This document shows, piece by piece, positions 22,131-34,178 of a stretch of DNA of 64,000 nucleotides. This stretch comes from Tetrastigma voinierianum (lineage: Eukaryota; Streptophyta; Magnoliopsida; Vitales; Vitaceae): assembly GCA_016808115.1 (NCBI GenBank), contig JAEQBH010009467.1:124001-188000 (forward strand). Reading direction: 5' to 3'. Below the pieces are notes generated by a model that saw only the letters and a list, made by a program, of their open reading frames with translations, was not told the origin of the DNA and searched no databases. Made by a program: the position numbers and the translations under genes. Every line of letters starts with the position of its first letter. Position 1 is the stretch's first letter.

Positions 22131-23785
22131 TGTGATTAGTGTCGAAAAAAGTGCTATTTTGAACCATTTATTTTTAATAGAGTTTTGAGCGCTTTTTGTG
22201 TCTTAATTATAATTAACCCGATTGACATGTTCGGTCCCTATTGCACTTCTAATTGCATTCGAGGCCACATGGTTTTTGCAGGAATTGGAGGCCAAATTAT
22301 CGTCAATCCAATCATAACCAAGAAAATTAGTTGATTTTCACCAATTTCATATGGTCTCATATCAATTTAATGAAGCAGGGAATGAAGGAATTTCAAAGCG
22401 GGAAAGAAATTGAAGAAAAATGGCAAGCGGCCGGGTTGCGAGGATGCGGTGGAGCGGCGGCAGGACGGAATCAATGGAGCAGGTGATGAGCAAGGAAGCC
22501 AAATTAAGCTACGCTATTTAGCTATGATAGCGAAAATTAGCGACATAGCAATGCAAATTCGTATGCCTGATGTTCAGCTAAGTGTGAAATTTCGCTAACT
22601 AGCGAAAATTCACGTAGATAAGCGAGAATTTTGCATTTTCGCTGTCTCTTTGTGATTTTAAGCTAGCTTAGCGAGAATTTAGCTAGCTAGCGAGAATTTT
22701 TCGCTATGCTAGCCAAAATTCATAAGCGAAAATGGTTGCCTGTGATTTTGATATTTTGATTCAGCTTGACCTCGTTTGTATAATTACCACTTTGTCCTAA
22801 TATAATTTAATATTTTAGGTCTTTTTGTCCCATTCACATTGGGTTGGCTATAAAGCCAACTTAGATTTGTAACCTAACTTTAATCTTTGATCTGCCGCGA
22901 CTTTTGTTTCAGGTTCATCTCTTCTCTGCTCCCTGCTCTCTCCCTTTCTTGGTTGCGAACACATAAAGGATGACTGACTTGGAGGGATGAGTGGCTAAAC
23001 CACTTCTTGAGTAAAGGCACGCTCTTTGGGAAGGATGTGATGTGGTGGTTGTTTTTCACGCGACGGGTTTTACATTTGGTTCCAATTTCTAACTCTAGGT
23101 TTAAGCTTTTGATGTACTTTCTTTGTGATGGCAACTTAGCTTTTGGGTTGATGTATTCTTAGCTTTAGATACATGATATCCAGTCATTGCTCTTCACGAA
23201 CCCCTTTGGAAGCCAGGTTAAGGGTTATGTTTTCCTTTGTAAGTGCATCCTCTTTGATAAATACTTGAGTAATCTTTTAGGGTTCGAGTGGATTCTTTAT
23301 TTTAGATCCATTGAGACTCATTAGTTACCCTTCTACAGAATCATTGTAGGATGAGTCAAGATAGATTTTCCTTTGTGGGAACCATAAATGTTAAATAAAT
23401 GCTTTCTATCAAAGGAAAATTATTAGGTTGGGTTTAATGCCAAATGAAGGTCAGGTTCGGGAGAGATGACTATATGTCATCCTCCCAAGAAAGCGAGAGA
23501 GAATGGCAGGGGACCTCTTGGTTAGCTAGGATCTTAAACTGGGGTATTTGATACTTGAGGAGTTATTTACATTTATTTCATTTATTTTGGTGTCCAAACC
23601 CACAACCTTTGTTTTTATCTTATAAAATCAAATTTAATTCACCATTTTGACTTCCTCAAATCCATTTGTCTGAAAGAAAACCATCCTGTATTCGCTGAAC
23701 CCTTTGTCTTGCGGTGGCTTGACTACGGCGGTAGGAGGAACAAGATAATTTTGTTGATTAAATGCCCTACCAGTGGCACGAATCA
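22131..23785 (+). mobile_element. 3' LTR of A1
   Basis: It starts TGTGATTAGTGTCGAAAAAAG and ends CACGAATCA, followed by GCAAC, which resumes the interrupted gag. It carries GCGAAATTTCGC-type words (22500-22740), a TATA box at 22848-22855 and the GATGAC/GTCATC hairpin at 23465-23481. Many short indels separate it from the 5' copy. Confidence 0.85.
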
Positions 23786-24400
23786 GCAACCTTTTGAATC
23801 TCTCCCATGCTACATAAAGGCTCTCATCTTCCCCCTGCTGGAACACAATTATCTCTCATTCTCAAGGGTTGAGTGATGGGGAAGAATCTACCTAAGTAGG
23901 CTTCTCTAGGCTCCTCCCAGTATCAACGAACCATGGTAGAGATTCATAGCATGTGGCTGCTGTATCTCTTAGAAAATGGAATAAAAGCAATTTTACCAGG
24001 CCTGCAAAGTCTCGCCCATTCAACTTCATGTGTTTGCCATCACGAAACCTTCGGTGCTCATTTGGGTCTTAAATGGGATGACCCGATGCTTATTGTTGCT
24101 GAACCATTGTAATGATGTTGGCCGGTTCAAAGTTATTTGCATCAATTGTAGGCTGTGCGGTGCAGTATTCATCTGAATAATAGTTTGGTCTCCAAAAGTG
24201 CCTCCATTGTATCGATTGGAGGCCTTAATTTCTATTGTTCTTTGTCCTTGATGCGGTCTTGCCTTTCATACGCCATAGGCGGGTTTTCACGCCCTTTTCG
24301 TTTTTCTCGAAGCTTAGGTGTTCTCTCCCCAATTCGGTATCATTTGGAATCAGATCGGTCATTGTTTCCTAAGCATTAAGTTTTCCTGAAATAAAAACAT
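23786..24400 (-). pseudogene. gag N-terminal half of element B, 5' side of the A1 insertion
   Basis: On the minus strand this runs from the gag start region (near 24380, an MTDLIPNDTE-like opening) through NNFEPANIITMVQQQ (about 24110-24155), a DPNEH...FRDGKHMKLNG stretch, a capsid segment with RDTAATCYESLPW (about 23945-23985) and ESLYVAWERFKRLL (23786-23835). NFE...I...V, P-EDPNEH and ESLY-AWERFK are hallmarks of the Athila-type retrotransposon gag. The frame carries stops. Reading ends precisely at the A1 LTR and continues at 16807. Confidence 0.75.
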
Positions 24401-24561
24401 ACTCACGATAATAGGATTAGTCGAAACTTGACAAATATTTTCCAATATGGCTTGTTGAGGTTAGTGGCTAAAAATAACCTTGCTTGAAAAACTATTTTGT
24501 TTTTTCTTTTAAATGTCAAATTAGTATTTCCTTCTTTCGTGAGATATTGATCTACTAAATT

Positions 24562-24590
24562 CTTTCGATCCACGAACAAACGAGGCGCCA
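24562..24590 (-). other. PBS region of element B
   Basis: The minus strand reads TGGCGCC at 24584-24590 and GGATCGAA near 24565, the two ends of the tRNA-Asp complement. About seven bases between them differ from the expected GTTGCCG. The paralogous site at 7752-7775 is more decayed but keeps GGGATCGAA. Confidence 0.6.
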
Positions 24591-24594
24591 AAAA

Positions 24595-26668
24595 CTTGTT
24601 CGTTGGCCCGAAAGACATATACAAATTTATGACCATATTTCAAAGGACTATTGTCTAATCGACAATAATGCCATGAAACTTGTTAATTATATTTCTTTGA
24701 ATTATCTTGATTAAAAATGGTTTCCTTAGGTGGATAAATTTCTTCTGGTTTTGATCCATGATTAAGTGCACGGAGTCGAACAAGTAATAAAGTGGATTTT
24801 TAGTCAGATACTCGATCCCACGAGAGATCTAAAGTTTTAATCCAACTACGCTGACTACTCCAAGAAGCTCTATACTATTTGGACTATGATAGACAATTTG
24901 AATCAGTTTTGAAAGCCTTAAAATAATGAAACTAAAAGAGGTGAATTAATAACAAATGAATTAATCTTGAAATAGTGAAATGACAAAATTTAAACTGATG
25001 ATTATCTATAAAAGAACATTGAAAATAAAACTATTGTGAAACATCAATTCCCTTGATTACTTAGCATGAATTTGCTTTATGAACCACAGATTTAAAACTA
25101 GTCAAAGTAGTATGGCTGCCATTGGATCTCTCCAAACCACGGGTTCATCATCTCACCTTCAACTGTTTCTCGAAGACAATGGGTTAGATAACTACCTTTA
25201 ATACAAGTGCCTTGTTACGGGTGTTTTTCTTTTTCATACTTCATACCCACAGCACAGATTTGTGGCTTTGAGCTCTAAATTATAGTCATTGCCTGATTTA
25301 CACTATACTGGTTTCTCTTCACCAAAGAATTAGAACAACTCATTCTTTCCTTGATTAGATCCTTGCTAACACGGGATTAAGATTCACCATTCGAATCGAG
25401 CCGAACTCTCTGCATATTTAAATTGATAAATCGTTCAACTCATTCTCGTCTCCAAGTGAAAAGAGGGTTTATCAATTTAATCACACAGAGCACATTAAAT
25501 CACCAATAGCAGGTTTATCTCCAAGTAAAACTTTAACAGCTAACGTTCAGATCCAAAATTAAAACAAAAATACGAACTAATCTAAAATAAAAACAAAGAA
25601 AGAAAAGAAAATTTAAATACGAGGCCTTGACAACCGGATCTCTCTTTCGAGTTGCGAAAATTTGCGTTCCTTGATGCTTGACTACATATTCTATAGGGTT
25701 TGAATTTGGGCCCTAATTTGATCACACCTCTTTTTGGACTTTAGTTAAGCCTTGATTGATTGTTGATGTCGCGACATGTTGATTCTTTGTCTATGACCTC
25801 ACATTGTCTCGGTCTTTGTCGCGAAGCCTTTGTTTTAATTGGCGACATGTCACTTTAGTTGAAGCGATGTATGGCGACTAATCTTAATCGCGACCTCTTT
25901 TCTTTGGGCGATGTAGCGGCGACTGCCTGGCGTCGTGACCTTACCTCTTTGTATTTGATGTAGCGACATGCGAACTGCGGCCGGATAACCAGCGACCTCT
26001 TTATGATGTCGCGACCTCTGTTCCTTGCTTTTGTTGTCGCGATTTATTTAATGATGTAGCGTACCGTCTTGCTATTGATGTCGCGACAACCCGGTGTTGC
26101 TTCTGCCTCTTACAACTATTAGCCGCGACCCGTAGCTTAGTAATGCTCGCGACTTCGCTACTGTTTAGTTGATGTAGCGACAACCCGGTGTTGTCGCGAC
26201 CTTTACTATTGTGGCCCGATCTTCAGCGACCATTTGAATGATCTTCAGCGATCTTCTCTGGCGATGATCTTCGACCTTAGTTTCCTTGCAAGCTGATGTC
26301 GAGACTGCTTCATCAATTCATGGTTGCTTGACTTTGAGTTTCTTTCACGCCCAGCTCGTTTTGTCTTCAATTACGCTTCATTTGGTAGACTTTGTAATTT
26401 AACCTTAATATGTATTTCGATTCTTTGTAAGGCTTCCGCGACATCAAATCCTTTAATCCTTTTGCAATCTTTTCTTCTTGATTTCATGATAATTACATCG
26501 ATCTTGCTCGACCACATTACACTCCTTTTCTTGCAATTTACGCTTTCCTTGATTCTGTTGCTGCGAGTTTGGTGAAGTATTCCATATTCCACGCACATAA
26601 ATCATTCCCTTTTTTAGAATAAAATAAATCGAAAAATGGGTGAAAATAGATGACTTTTAAGCTCATCA
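24595..26668 (-). mobile_element. 5' LTR of element B (B2)
   Basis: On the minus strand it starts TGATGAGCTTAAAAGTC at 26668 and ends just before the PBS near 24595. It aligns by eye with LTR B1 (7778-10253), with a GTCGCGAC-word array in the first half (25766-26310) and the AATAAAGTGGATTTTTAGTC landmark near 24788. It is about 400 bp shorter than B1, mostly in the word-free part. Confidence 0.7.
25766..26310. repeat. GTCGCGAC-word array in LTR B2
   Basis: GTCGCGAC or TCGCGAC words recur near 25768, 25818, 25889, 26006, 26035, 26084, 26124 and 26197, with many one-base variants (TAGCGAC). This copy is more eroded than the array in B1. Confidence 0.7.
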
Positions 26669-27219
26669 GTTTTTCCATACAAGGAAGGAAAAATATGAAA
26701 GATGAAGGGCATTATACATGAGGAAGAGTGAAATGAGTGAGGAACTACGGCCCTAAATTTGCCAATTGTTCACCCAGGTACAGGCGACTTTATAAGCCTA
26801 AAAAACCTCTTTGATCTTAAAGGTTGAATTTACCTACATTAGTAGAGATCAATATGAAAAACAAGGCTATGGGACCTTTGACTAGTTTTCTAAGGACATC
26901 CCCAGAAGATTAACTAATTCAACAAGAAGATGAAAAAGAAAGAGACCTACACACACTCCACGAGAACAAGATCTATTGGTAGACTATTTTCATGCAATAT
27001 TCATCAATTTATTTGTAATGGGGTTAGCTTATTCCTTTTTCTCGATTTAGAAACTAAAGTTTAATATCACTTGCAATCTTCTTGTTTAAGTCAAGGGTGG
27101 AATAAGAAAAGATTGAGCTTTATAACAGAAAAATGTCCTTCAAAATAAAGTTCAATTTTTTGAAAAAACAAATCTTTCTTTTCTTTGCTTGGGAGCAAAA
27201 TTTTAAGTTTGGGGGAATT
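26669..27219 (+). other. 3' internal end of element E with polypurine tract
   Basis: This plus-strand stretch matches the minus-strand 3' region of element B (10254-10760). It ends with AAGTTTGGGGGAATT (27205-27219), a well-preserved polypurine tract directly before an LTR start. The left edge is the start of LTR B2 at 26668, so element B probably inserted into E. Confidence 0.65.
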
Positions 27220-27930
27220 TGATGATTCAAAAACTCATTGAATTTTTAGTCCATTTTTCTTATCTTTATTACAATGTAATTGATTGTTTTTATGTAGAAA
27301 TATGTACTATTTACCAAATTTATATTTTGCAGAAATATATAGCAGAAATGAGAATTCTAGCAAGGATCAGAAGTGAAAGCAGTTCAATGGCCAAGGTGAG
27401 GTCGCGACAGAGAATCGGGTGGCGAGCCAATCACTGTTATCTTGAGATGAAAATATCGACAAAGAGAAGTTGTTGAGACGAGGAAAAGGAGAAACTGAGG
27501 AAGGATTTCATGTCACGACACCGTGCAGGTCGCGACAGAAGGAGAGACAACTCTAGTTACAACGAGATAATTGAGGTTGCGACTATGAATGGTTTAATGA
27601 AGCTAAACACAAGGCCTCTACCCGAGCGATTTAAGGTTCGCAGCAAAATATAAGTTTGAGACTCGATCAAATTGGCGACCAAATTATTTATGTCGACTAC
27701 ATTTATGAAATAGAATGGCCTTAGGTAAGAAAAGCCACCATCGCCGACACCATTTCGAGGAGTCCGCGACCACGGAAAGAAGAGCGTGTTAGTAGCAGCG
27801 AAAATTGATGATGCAGCAAAATGTAGGCTAAGGACACGATCGAGGTTCGCGACTAGGAATTCATGTCGTGACATAAAAATGATGAATTTTCCCACCCATG
27901 GCACATTTGTTCTCTAAGGACATCGGCGGT
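27220..27930 (+). mobile_element. LTR of element E, 5' part only
   Basis: It starts TGATGATTCAAAAACTC after the polypurine tract. GTCGCGAC and GTCACGAC words follow near 27400, 27511, 27529, 27771 and 27846. The sequence changes abruptly near 27930 to minus-strand coding of element G. The rest of this LTR may continue at 36155-37000, beyond G. Confidence 0.6.
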
Positions 27931-27934
27931 ATCC

Positions 27935-28165
27935 TCATGTGAGAGTTAATGATGGAAAGATTACAAGCTTTGGGCATTGGTCATCCTCTTCTAAGTATGC
28001 GTATTTCGATTCCACGGGTAGAGGCTTGAGGTCCAACTTTTGAGGCTCAATGTTTCCTTCCTTTTTCATGTCCTCTTCAATAAAAAAAAGAAGGATTTCT
28101 TCCTTTTTTTCTCCAAGGTCCATGCACTGCACATGACTCTGCAGCATCCTGTAACTCATCAGCAA
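27935..28165 (-). pseudogene. Protease-RT linker fragment of G
   Basis: The frame contains KLDLKPLPVESKYAYLEEDDQ (positions about 28085-28020), a motif that sits just ahead of reverse transcriptase in Athila-type polyproteins. The reading breaks off near 27930 where the sequence becomes the LTR of E. No RT motif follows. Confidence 0.75.
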
Positions 28166-28233
28166 CTTCTCCTAGTTCCTCTGTCAACTCCTCATGTAGC
28201 TGTTGCAGCTGATATTGTTCACCTAGAATGGTA

Positions 28234-28640
28234 TCAATTTGACAAACTTACTCTTGATCTTCTTCCACTAGGGGCATGTGCTTCTTGCTCAAATGGAAAA
28301 ATATTAAGTTCCAACGTCATATTCCCCGAATATTGGGCCATTACTCCATTCAGGCAGTGTGATTGCATTGGATGTAGACAAGAATGGCCTCCCGAGGATG
28401 ATGGGCACATAATTGAGCTGACAAACTCGGTGTGGACAACAAAGTCCAGTGGGTAGTATAATTTATCAACCTGCACCAAGACATCTTCAACAGTGCCCTT
28501 TGGAATTATTATGGATCTGTCTGCTAAGGATAGTGTGATGGTGGTAGCCTTCAATTCTCCCAGCCCTAGTTGTTTGTATACCGAATAGGGCAGTAGGTTG
28601 TCTGGCCCCGAATCACGGTGAACACCAGCATGGTAAAGTC
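28234..28640 (-). pseudogene. Aspartic protease of element G, active site altered
   Basis: This retropepsin-like domain would cleave the Gag-Pol polyprotein. Near 28620-28590 the frame reads D-S-G-P-D where the family has an Asp-(Ser/Leu)-Gly-Ala/Ser triad. It is followed by LLPYSVYKQLGLGELKAT, TITLSLADRS and the flap-like segment EDVLVQVDKLYYPLDFVV (28490-28420). The C-terminal part (GNMTLELNIF near 28300) is also present. A frame change separates the active site from the later GGHSCLHPM segment. The catalytic Asp and Gly survive but the next two positions do not, so activity is doubtful. The domain lies between gag linker and RT linker, as expected. Confidence 0.8.
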
Positions 28641-29636
28641 ATATTCGGGATAGTGGGACAACCTAGATCTTTGTATTTTATCGGAGTTTTACATTGGATA
28701 ATGGAAATGACTTGCTCTGTAAGGAAAGCTTTCTTGTCAATGCTCAACCCTCTTTTTACAGTGCATAAGTCCTTTAAGAACTTAGCATATGTAAGGACTT
28801 GCTTGATCATGTCCCAAAGAGGGATGTTAACCTTCACTTTTCTCAGCACTTCTAGAATTTCAGCCTAGTTGATAGTCTTCTTCTTGCCTTTTAGTGCTTG
28901 AGGAAAAGGTGGGGGTGTGCTCTTCTTCATTGCATCTTCTTTAATTACAATTCTTTCCGGCTCAGCTTTTTTTCCTTCTTTGGCTTCTTCTGTGGGTGTA
29001 GGCATTGGTTGCTCAATTTGTTTGCCACTCCTCAAAGTGATAAAGCGCCGCTTCATCTATCTGGGGTTGATTCACTGAAGAGCTTACTTCATGGACTCCC
29101 ACGGGTTAGGGTGTGTCTCAGGAGGGAACTTTCCTTTTCCTCACAGCTTCACTGTGGTTAATTGACCTAGCAATTGAATACTGAAAGTTATCAAATTTTT
29201 TAGTAATATCATACTGCAGGCTTTCAATCTTCTTGTTTAAAGTGCTCTCCACTATGTCAATTTTAAGTTTCTTGGCGTTCTTCCTTTCTTGCTCATAAAA
29301 AATTACCCACCACTTTGATCAAGTTCAATATAGCTTGCTCAACTGGAGATGTTGATGGTGGTGGTTGTGTCTGAGATGAAGAACCATGCTGAGGTTGTGC
29401 AGGAGGAGGTGCGTACTATTAAGGCTTGGGCTTCCATTAGAGGTTTGGGTGGTTCCTCCAATTAAGGTTGTATCTGCTGCCATATGGAGCATTGGTTGGC
29501 GGCAGGCGACCCGGCATTAGCCGCTGATATTCATTGCCCTCATTGTTGGAGCAGGTTAGGCATTGCTCTCTCGGTCACTTTCGGTGGTGACCCGGATGAA
29601 ACAAGGCTGATTGGGCACAAGAGTCTCAGTCATAGC
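28641..29636 (-). pseudogene. gag C-terminal linker of element G
   Basis: Minus-strand reading gives coiled-coil-like LNKKIESLQYDITKKFD (about 29255-29205), RSINHSEAVRKRK, then RRFITLRSGKQIEQP (29050-29005), a Lys/Pro-rich stretch, and LRKVKVNIPLWDMIKQVLTYAKFLKDL (28849-28770) leading to CKTPIKYKDLGCPTI. These are consecutive parts of the region between gag core and protease in Athila-type elements. The segments are in different frames, and stops separate them. Confidence 0.8.
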
Positions 29637-30032
29637 TCATACCTCATGCTGATTTCTCATTTCTAGCTCCTCCAACCTTCTGGATAAGGTTGAAAGTTTA
29701 GCCTTCACTTCCATGTCCTTAGGAAAGGAATACATGCCTCCCATGGAATTGGGTACAGGCCTCATTCTCTCTAATTCCCTTGGATTAGGCTCATCCCAAC
29801 CTTTCGAAGCTTTGGCTACATAATTCAGGAAGTCAAAGGCCTCCTCTGGATTTTTGCTTAAGAAGTCCCCTCCACACATGATTTCTATTAACTGCTTCAT
29901 GCTTGGAGAAATCCCATCATAAAAATAGCTCACTAGCAGCCAAGTGTCGAATCCATGGTGGGGGCAAGCATTAAGTGCTTCCAGGTATCTTTCCCAACAT
30001 TGATAAAATCTCTCATTTTCATTCGCTGAAAT
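29637..30032 (-). pseudogene. gag core of element G, C-terminal part
   Basis: The minus strand encodes ENERFYQCWERYLEALNACPHHGFDTW (30018-29945) and SYFYDGISPSMKQLIEIMCGGDFLSKNPEEAFDFLNYVA (29930-29815), then WDEPNPRE. The CWERY / CPHHGF / FYDG / GG...SK-PEEA order is diagnostic of retrotransposon gag. The open frame here is 98 codons long after the first Met and is unbroken. The reading stops at 30032, where LTR C1 begins, and resumes at about 34179. Confidence 0.85.
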
Positions 30033-33000
30033 TGTAACACCCCAAAATAGACCCTAGTCGTTTTCGACATGTTTAGGGTATTTTGTAAGCATAATTAGTT
30101 GTTTAGTGAGGTTAAATGTGAAGCAGGAAATGAGAGACAGAGGAAAAGTTACAAAACTTAAGGACAATTTTGAAATTAGTTCTAAGAGGTATAAAGTGTG
30201 ATTCACAAAATTAGAGGCCAAGTATAATATGACATAGAATTGCTTTGCATTAGAATGAGTTATAGGCTTAAAAGCAAATAAACAAACTTAACTTAAATGG
30301 GTTTTTGATGGCAAAAGCAAGGCCTTAGCAAAAGATGGAATTTAAAGACCAAAAATTGGTCTCATTTGGAGGACAAATGAAGAGAAGAAGAAGAGAGGAG
30401 GAAGAGAGAAGAAGGGGAGGAAGAGGAAGAGAAGCGAATCAAGCCCCTGAGTATAGGCCCCGGAATTATGTATGGATCTAACCTTGGATATGAACTCTAT
30501 TATGAATCACATGGATTTTGTATGGGATTCTAGAGACTATGATTCCAAATCTAGGGTTTGTTAGGATTTCTTCCTAATCAAAGATTTATTGAAGGTAGGG
30601 TTGGTAAATACTCTAAATCCACAAGAAAAGTAGGAATCCTCTCTTTGAGGTTGGATTCATGGTTAAATATTAAGCAGTTGAGTTAGGGTTTAGAAGTAAG
30701 CCCTAGCAAATCCATGAGTTTAGCTTGTGTATGGGTTAAGACCCGCGTGGAAATGATTTTGGGAGAAATTCATGGAAAGGTTTGAAAGAAGATGAGAAAT
30801 GAAAGATAGAATTGAATAGAAAAGAGATTCCAGATGAATTAGGAATGGTTTTGAGAGGTGTAATGAGGAAGTGTGAGGATGATCCATGGATTAAAGTGAA
30901 GGAAAATGTGAGAAAACACCCATTCTGGGCATTCTCGGTGTCTTCTACCATTGAAGTTAAAAGTTTCTGGTAGAACTTCGATCTGGTCATTTTTGGCCAA
31001 AGTCTACCGGTGAAATTAAGTTCCGGTAGAACTATATTCTGGTTTTCAGTTTTGACCAGTTTTTTGTATTTACAGCCATAACTTTCTCATTTCTTATCCA
31101 ATTTGAGTGATTCAAGTGGCTACATAAACTAGACTTCAGGAGAACAAACCTATTTTATAGGTATCTCCAAATTCCTGACTCTAGATGGCTTAAAAAGTTA
31201 CTCAAAGTGGGACCATGTGCAAGCCAAATTCTGGTTCCAGCTTTGAACATAGAAATCCCGGGATGTTTCGGACGTGGCTTTCGAGATCGTGCTCAGGAAT
31301 TTGGGTGATTCAATTGGAAATGAACCCTTATGCGCTAGATTTAAAGGAGCTGAAATGACTTAAGTCAAATATGGAGAAAATGTACTGGAAAAATTAATAT
31401 CGCAAACTATCCCTCGGTAAAATCAGTAAATAGACTAGTTGGCATAAAATGCCATAACTTGATTTGGGCGATCCGATTGGATTGATTCGATTCACGAGTA
31501 ACGTAGATTCATAGAAGAATAAGAATACATGATTAGGTCTTGATTACATGCTCATCGCCTGCCTTACGGTATTGGAATCGATCGGTCGCCGACGTATAAT
31601 GTAGTAATAATGCTCTACTATAGATAGTGAACCATTGAACTCATGGTAGCAAAATTACTGAACCGATTATTGAATGACCGGCACTCTACGTCGTGCTTCG
31701 GCACGTGTGCCGGTACTCTTGATTCGTCTGACGGCCTCGGCGTGCCGACACATTTGCCACTTCGGTACTCGATTGGTGCTCACGGCACTCTCGTAGATCT
31801 TGTACACTAATTGCGGTACTCTGATTAAGTGCGACGGCTCTCGATCTATCTTTGTAGATTGCCATTGTGTTGTGTCTGCTCATTACGTATTCTTGGTCTA
31901 GGTAATCTAACAGATTATATGATAAGATTACGAATAAGAATAAAGAAGCTGAGATATGGTAAAGATCTGAATGTGCCTACGGGTACCTCGTATAGGATGC
32001 AGCAGTACCTACAGACACCTCTACGTATTTCAGCATGTAGTACTATGGGTACTCTGTCTCTTATGTATAAGTTATGTGTACCTACGGGTACTCCGATTAA
32101 TAAAGTTCCGTTTCTGATTAACTCCTGTATCTGTTTAAGTTAAATGGTACCTACAGATACTCACAGTATTTGAAGAAACTTCTATGTAACTCCTCTGGGG
32201 AGAGTGGAATAAATCTCGTCAGTGAATGCAAAAGTACTCTAAAATAAATAAAATAAGTATAAGTTCTGTAGTACCTAAGTGCCTCTAGTATCGGAAAATA
32301 AGTATAAGTTACGTAAAATAAGTATAAAATCGGTCGTACTTACGAATTACTTAGTCTAATGAATCTGTGATGATCACATTCCTACGAAGAAGTAGTAATA
32401 AAGTATCGTATAAAATACGATCAGGCGCATGCGTGCTATGATCACGATGCATTAGACTTATCGTACCCTCACGGTACCTTCGTAAAGAATAAGATCAGAA
32501 ATCTGAATTGAGTTACGTAACACAAGTATAAGATGTAAGATAAGAATAGATCTATTTTACAACTATAAGTTCAAATTAGATAAATATAGGATTAAAGTAT
32601 AACCTACATGTAGATAAAATACATGTATAAGTTACGTAACTTTGCAACGTATAAGATAAATACGAGAATGCGGTTAACACAAGTATAAGATGCGCTAAGA
32701 TAAGAAGAATAAGTCACATTACAAACCTATAAGTTCCGTAAGTTAAATATAAGTTAAAGTAAAATACATGTAGATAGAAATACATGTATAAGTTCTGTAA
32801 CACGTATAAGATCAGAAATACCCGAGTATAAGTTACGTAAGACCAATTATAAGTACGCCAAGGTAAGTATATACTCATTAATACATGTATAAAATACGAA
32901 ATACATGTATAAGTTACGAAGTACATGTATAAAATCGAAGCCACCATGTATGTGCTCTCTAGTAATACAGGATAAGATCAAATGCGAATAAATACGTAAT

Positions 33001-34178
33001 ACATGTAAGAAGTCATTAAGACAGGATAGGTTACATGTAGTAAAGTATAAAGATACAGTACTAATATAGAAGTTAAGAGTACCTCACAGGTATCTTTATA
33101 TCGATTAGTTTACGTAGTACCTACGGGTATCATTATAAGCTCGGGATGGGGATAAACTCAGTGATACCTACGGGTACTCAGATATAAGATTAAGATTGCA
33201 AATCCGGTATACGTTACGTAATCTACTACCTTGATACCTACGGGAACCAGAGACAAGTGTAAATACGTAGGATAAGTATAAGTTTATAAGCTCCCTACGA
33301 GAGATCGGAGATATAGCTCGATGCGAGTATGCGAAATCCGGGTAGAATAAGATCCGATGGCTATAAGTATAAGACACGGATAAGAATAAGTTTGTCATGG
33401 TGTAAGAATCCAATAAGGATAGAAGTTTGCCATAAGTGTAATTCACGAGTAAGTATAAGATTGTTATAAGTATAAGTTCGATTACATTATAAAGGAATGC
33501 GAATAAGCATAAAATATGGATCTATGGGCATAACATTATTTAAAGAATCCACCTGAGAGTCTGAAGTTGACAAAATTATTTGATGGCCTTTAAATAGGAG
33601 CAGGCACGAAATCCACGAGAAAATCATGAGTTATGTAAAAGAGATGATTGGATGCCTTGCCATTGCATATGTCTAAGTTTGCTCTAGACCTTACGACCTG
33701 GTATATATTGGTTTTATGATTCATGATGATTTTGATATTTGTTTACATTATAAGTTTATCATGATTAAGTATAAATGCATGTGCATCGGTATATAAATTA
33801 TGAAATATGCTTCCCACTAGCGTAAAGCTTAGCAGTTTCAATCCGTGTAGGTACGAGGAGAAGACATCAGCAAACATCCGCATACATTTTGAGCCCAACA
33901 CATATGAGGATTCACTACACCTTAGGTTAAGTGCTCTGATTTGTAAATGTAAGGCCTCAGTTTGTATTTATAAATGGGACTCGGTTATATGTGTCTAGAC
34001 TTTGATGGACTTCCCTCGTGTGGATTCTTTGAGATGATTTGAATTATTATAAGTTGTGGGCGCCACATACAAGGTAGGTGGCTTTTAAAAAAAAAAATCG
34101 AATAAGAGTCTGATCTGAAGTCTCGCACCTCGAACTTTCGGTTCGGATCATGTCAGACCGAGCCTTCGGAGCGTGGCA
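30033..34178 (+). mobile_element. Solo LTR C1 inside gag of element G
   Basis: It starts TGTAACACCCC at 30033, a typical start for long plant gypsy LTRs, and ends near CGGAGCGTGGCA at about 34174-34178. The host gag continues on both sides and no internal retroelement sequence is found between, so this is a solo LTR of about 4.1 kb. It is homologous end to end with C2. Left flank is GAAAT and right flank GCAAT, a one-mismatch target duplication if the end is at 34175. The interior is rich in AAGTATAAG words. Confidence 0.75.
31960..33480. repeat. Degenerate repeat array in LTR C1
   Basis: Two words alternate: AAGTATAAG(TT) with TACGTAA or ACATGTATAAG, and TACCTACGGGTACTC (near 31975, 32078, 33115, 33163 and 33233). 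Units are about 20-50 bp and far from regular. The same two words build the array in C2 (55600-57310). Confidence 0.7.

Larger units (their letters stand above)
16808..23785 (+). mobile_element. Non-autonomous LTR retrotransposon A1, inserted in gag of element B
   Basis: A complete two-LTR element of about 7.0 kb: LTRs at 16808-18505 and 22131-23785, PBS at 18508, polypurine end at 22119-22130. The internal 3.6 kb has a gag remnant but no protease, reverse transcriptase or integrase, so it fits the large retrotransposon derivative (LARD) class. The gag reading of element B resumes exactly on the far side. Flanks are GCAAC (23786-23790) on the right and GCCAA on the left, an imperfect target duplication. 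The empty site is preserved in the paralogous gag near 6967. Confidence 0.85.
7778..26668 (-). mobile_element. Athila/Calypso-type LTR retrotransposon B (degenerate, interrupted by A1)
   Basis: Component order on the minus strand is LTR (26668-24595), PBS (24590-24562), gag (24400-23786 and 16807-16488), gag tail and protease remnant (16480-15285), integrase tail (15170-14880), word spacer, env-like ORF (13860-12000), 3' region and LTR (10253-7778). Gag, pol, then a third ORF before the 3' LTR is the known plan of the Athila/Calypso lineage. Reverse transcriptase, RNase H and most of integrase are deleted. Without the A1 insertion the element would span about 11.9 kb. Confidence 0.65.

Noticed and set aside
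27557..27904. 115-codon minus-strand frame next to the G coding region
   Set aside because: It starts in the E LTR after the junction near 27930, spans GTCGCGAC-type words and has no reverse-transcriptase motif.
28040..28456. 138-codon plus-strand frame
   Set aside because: It is antisense to the protease and linker of element G, which have clear motifs.
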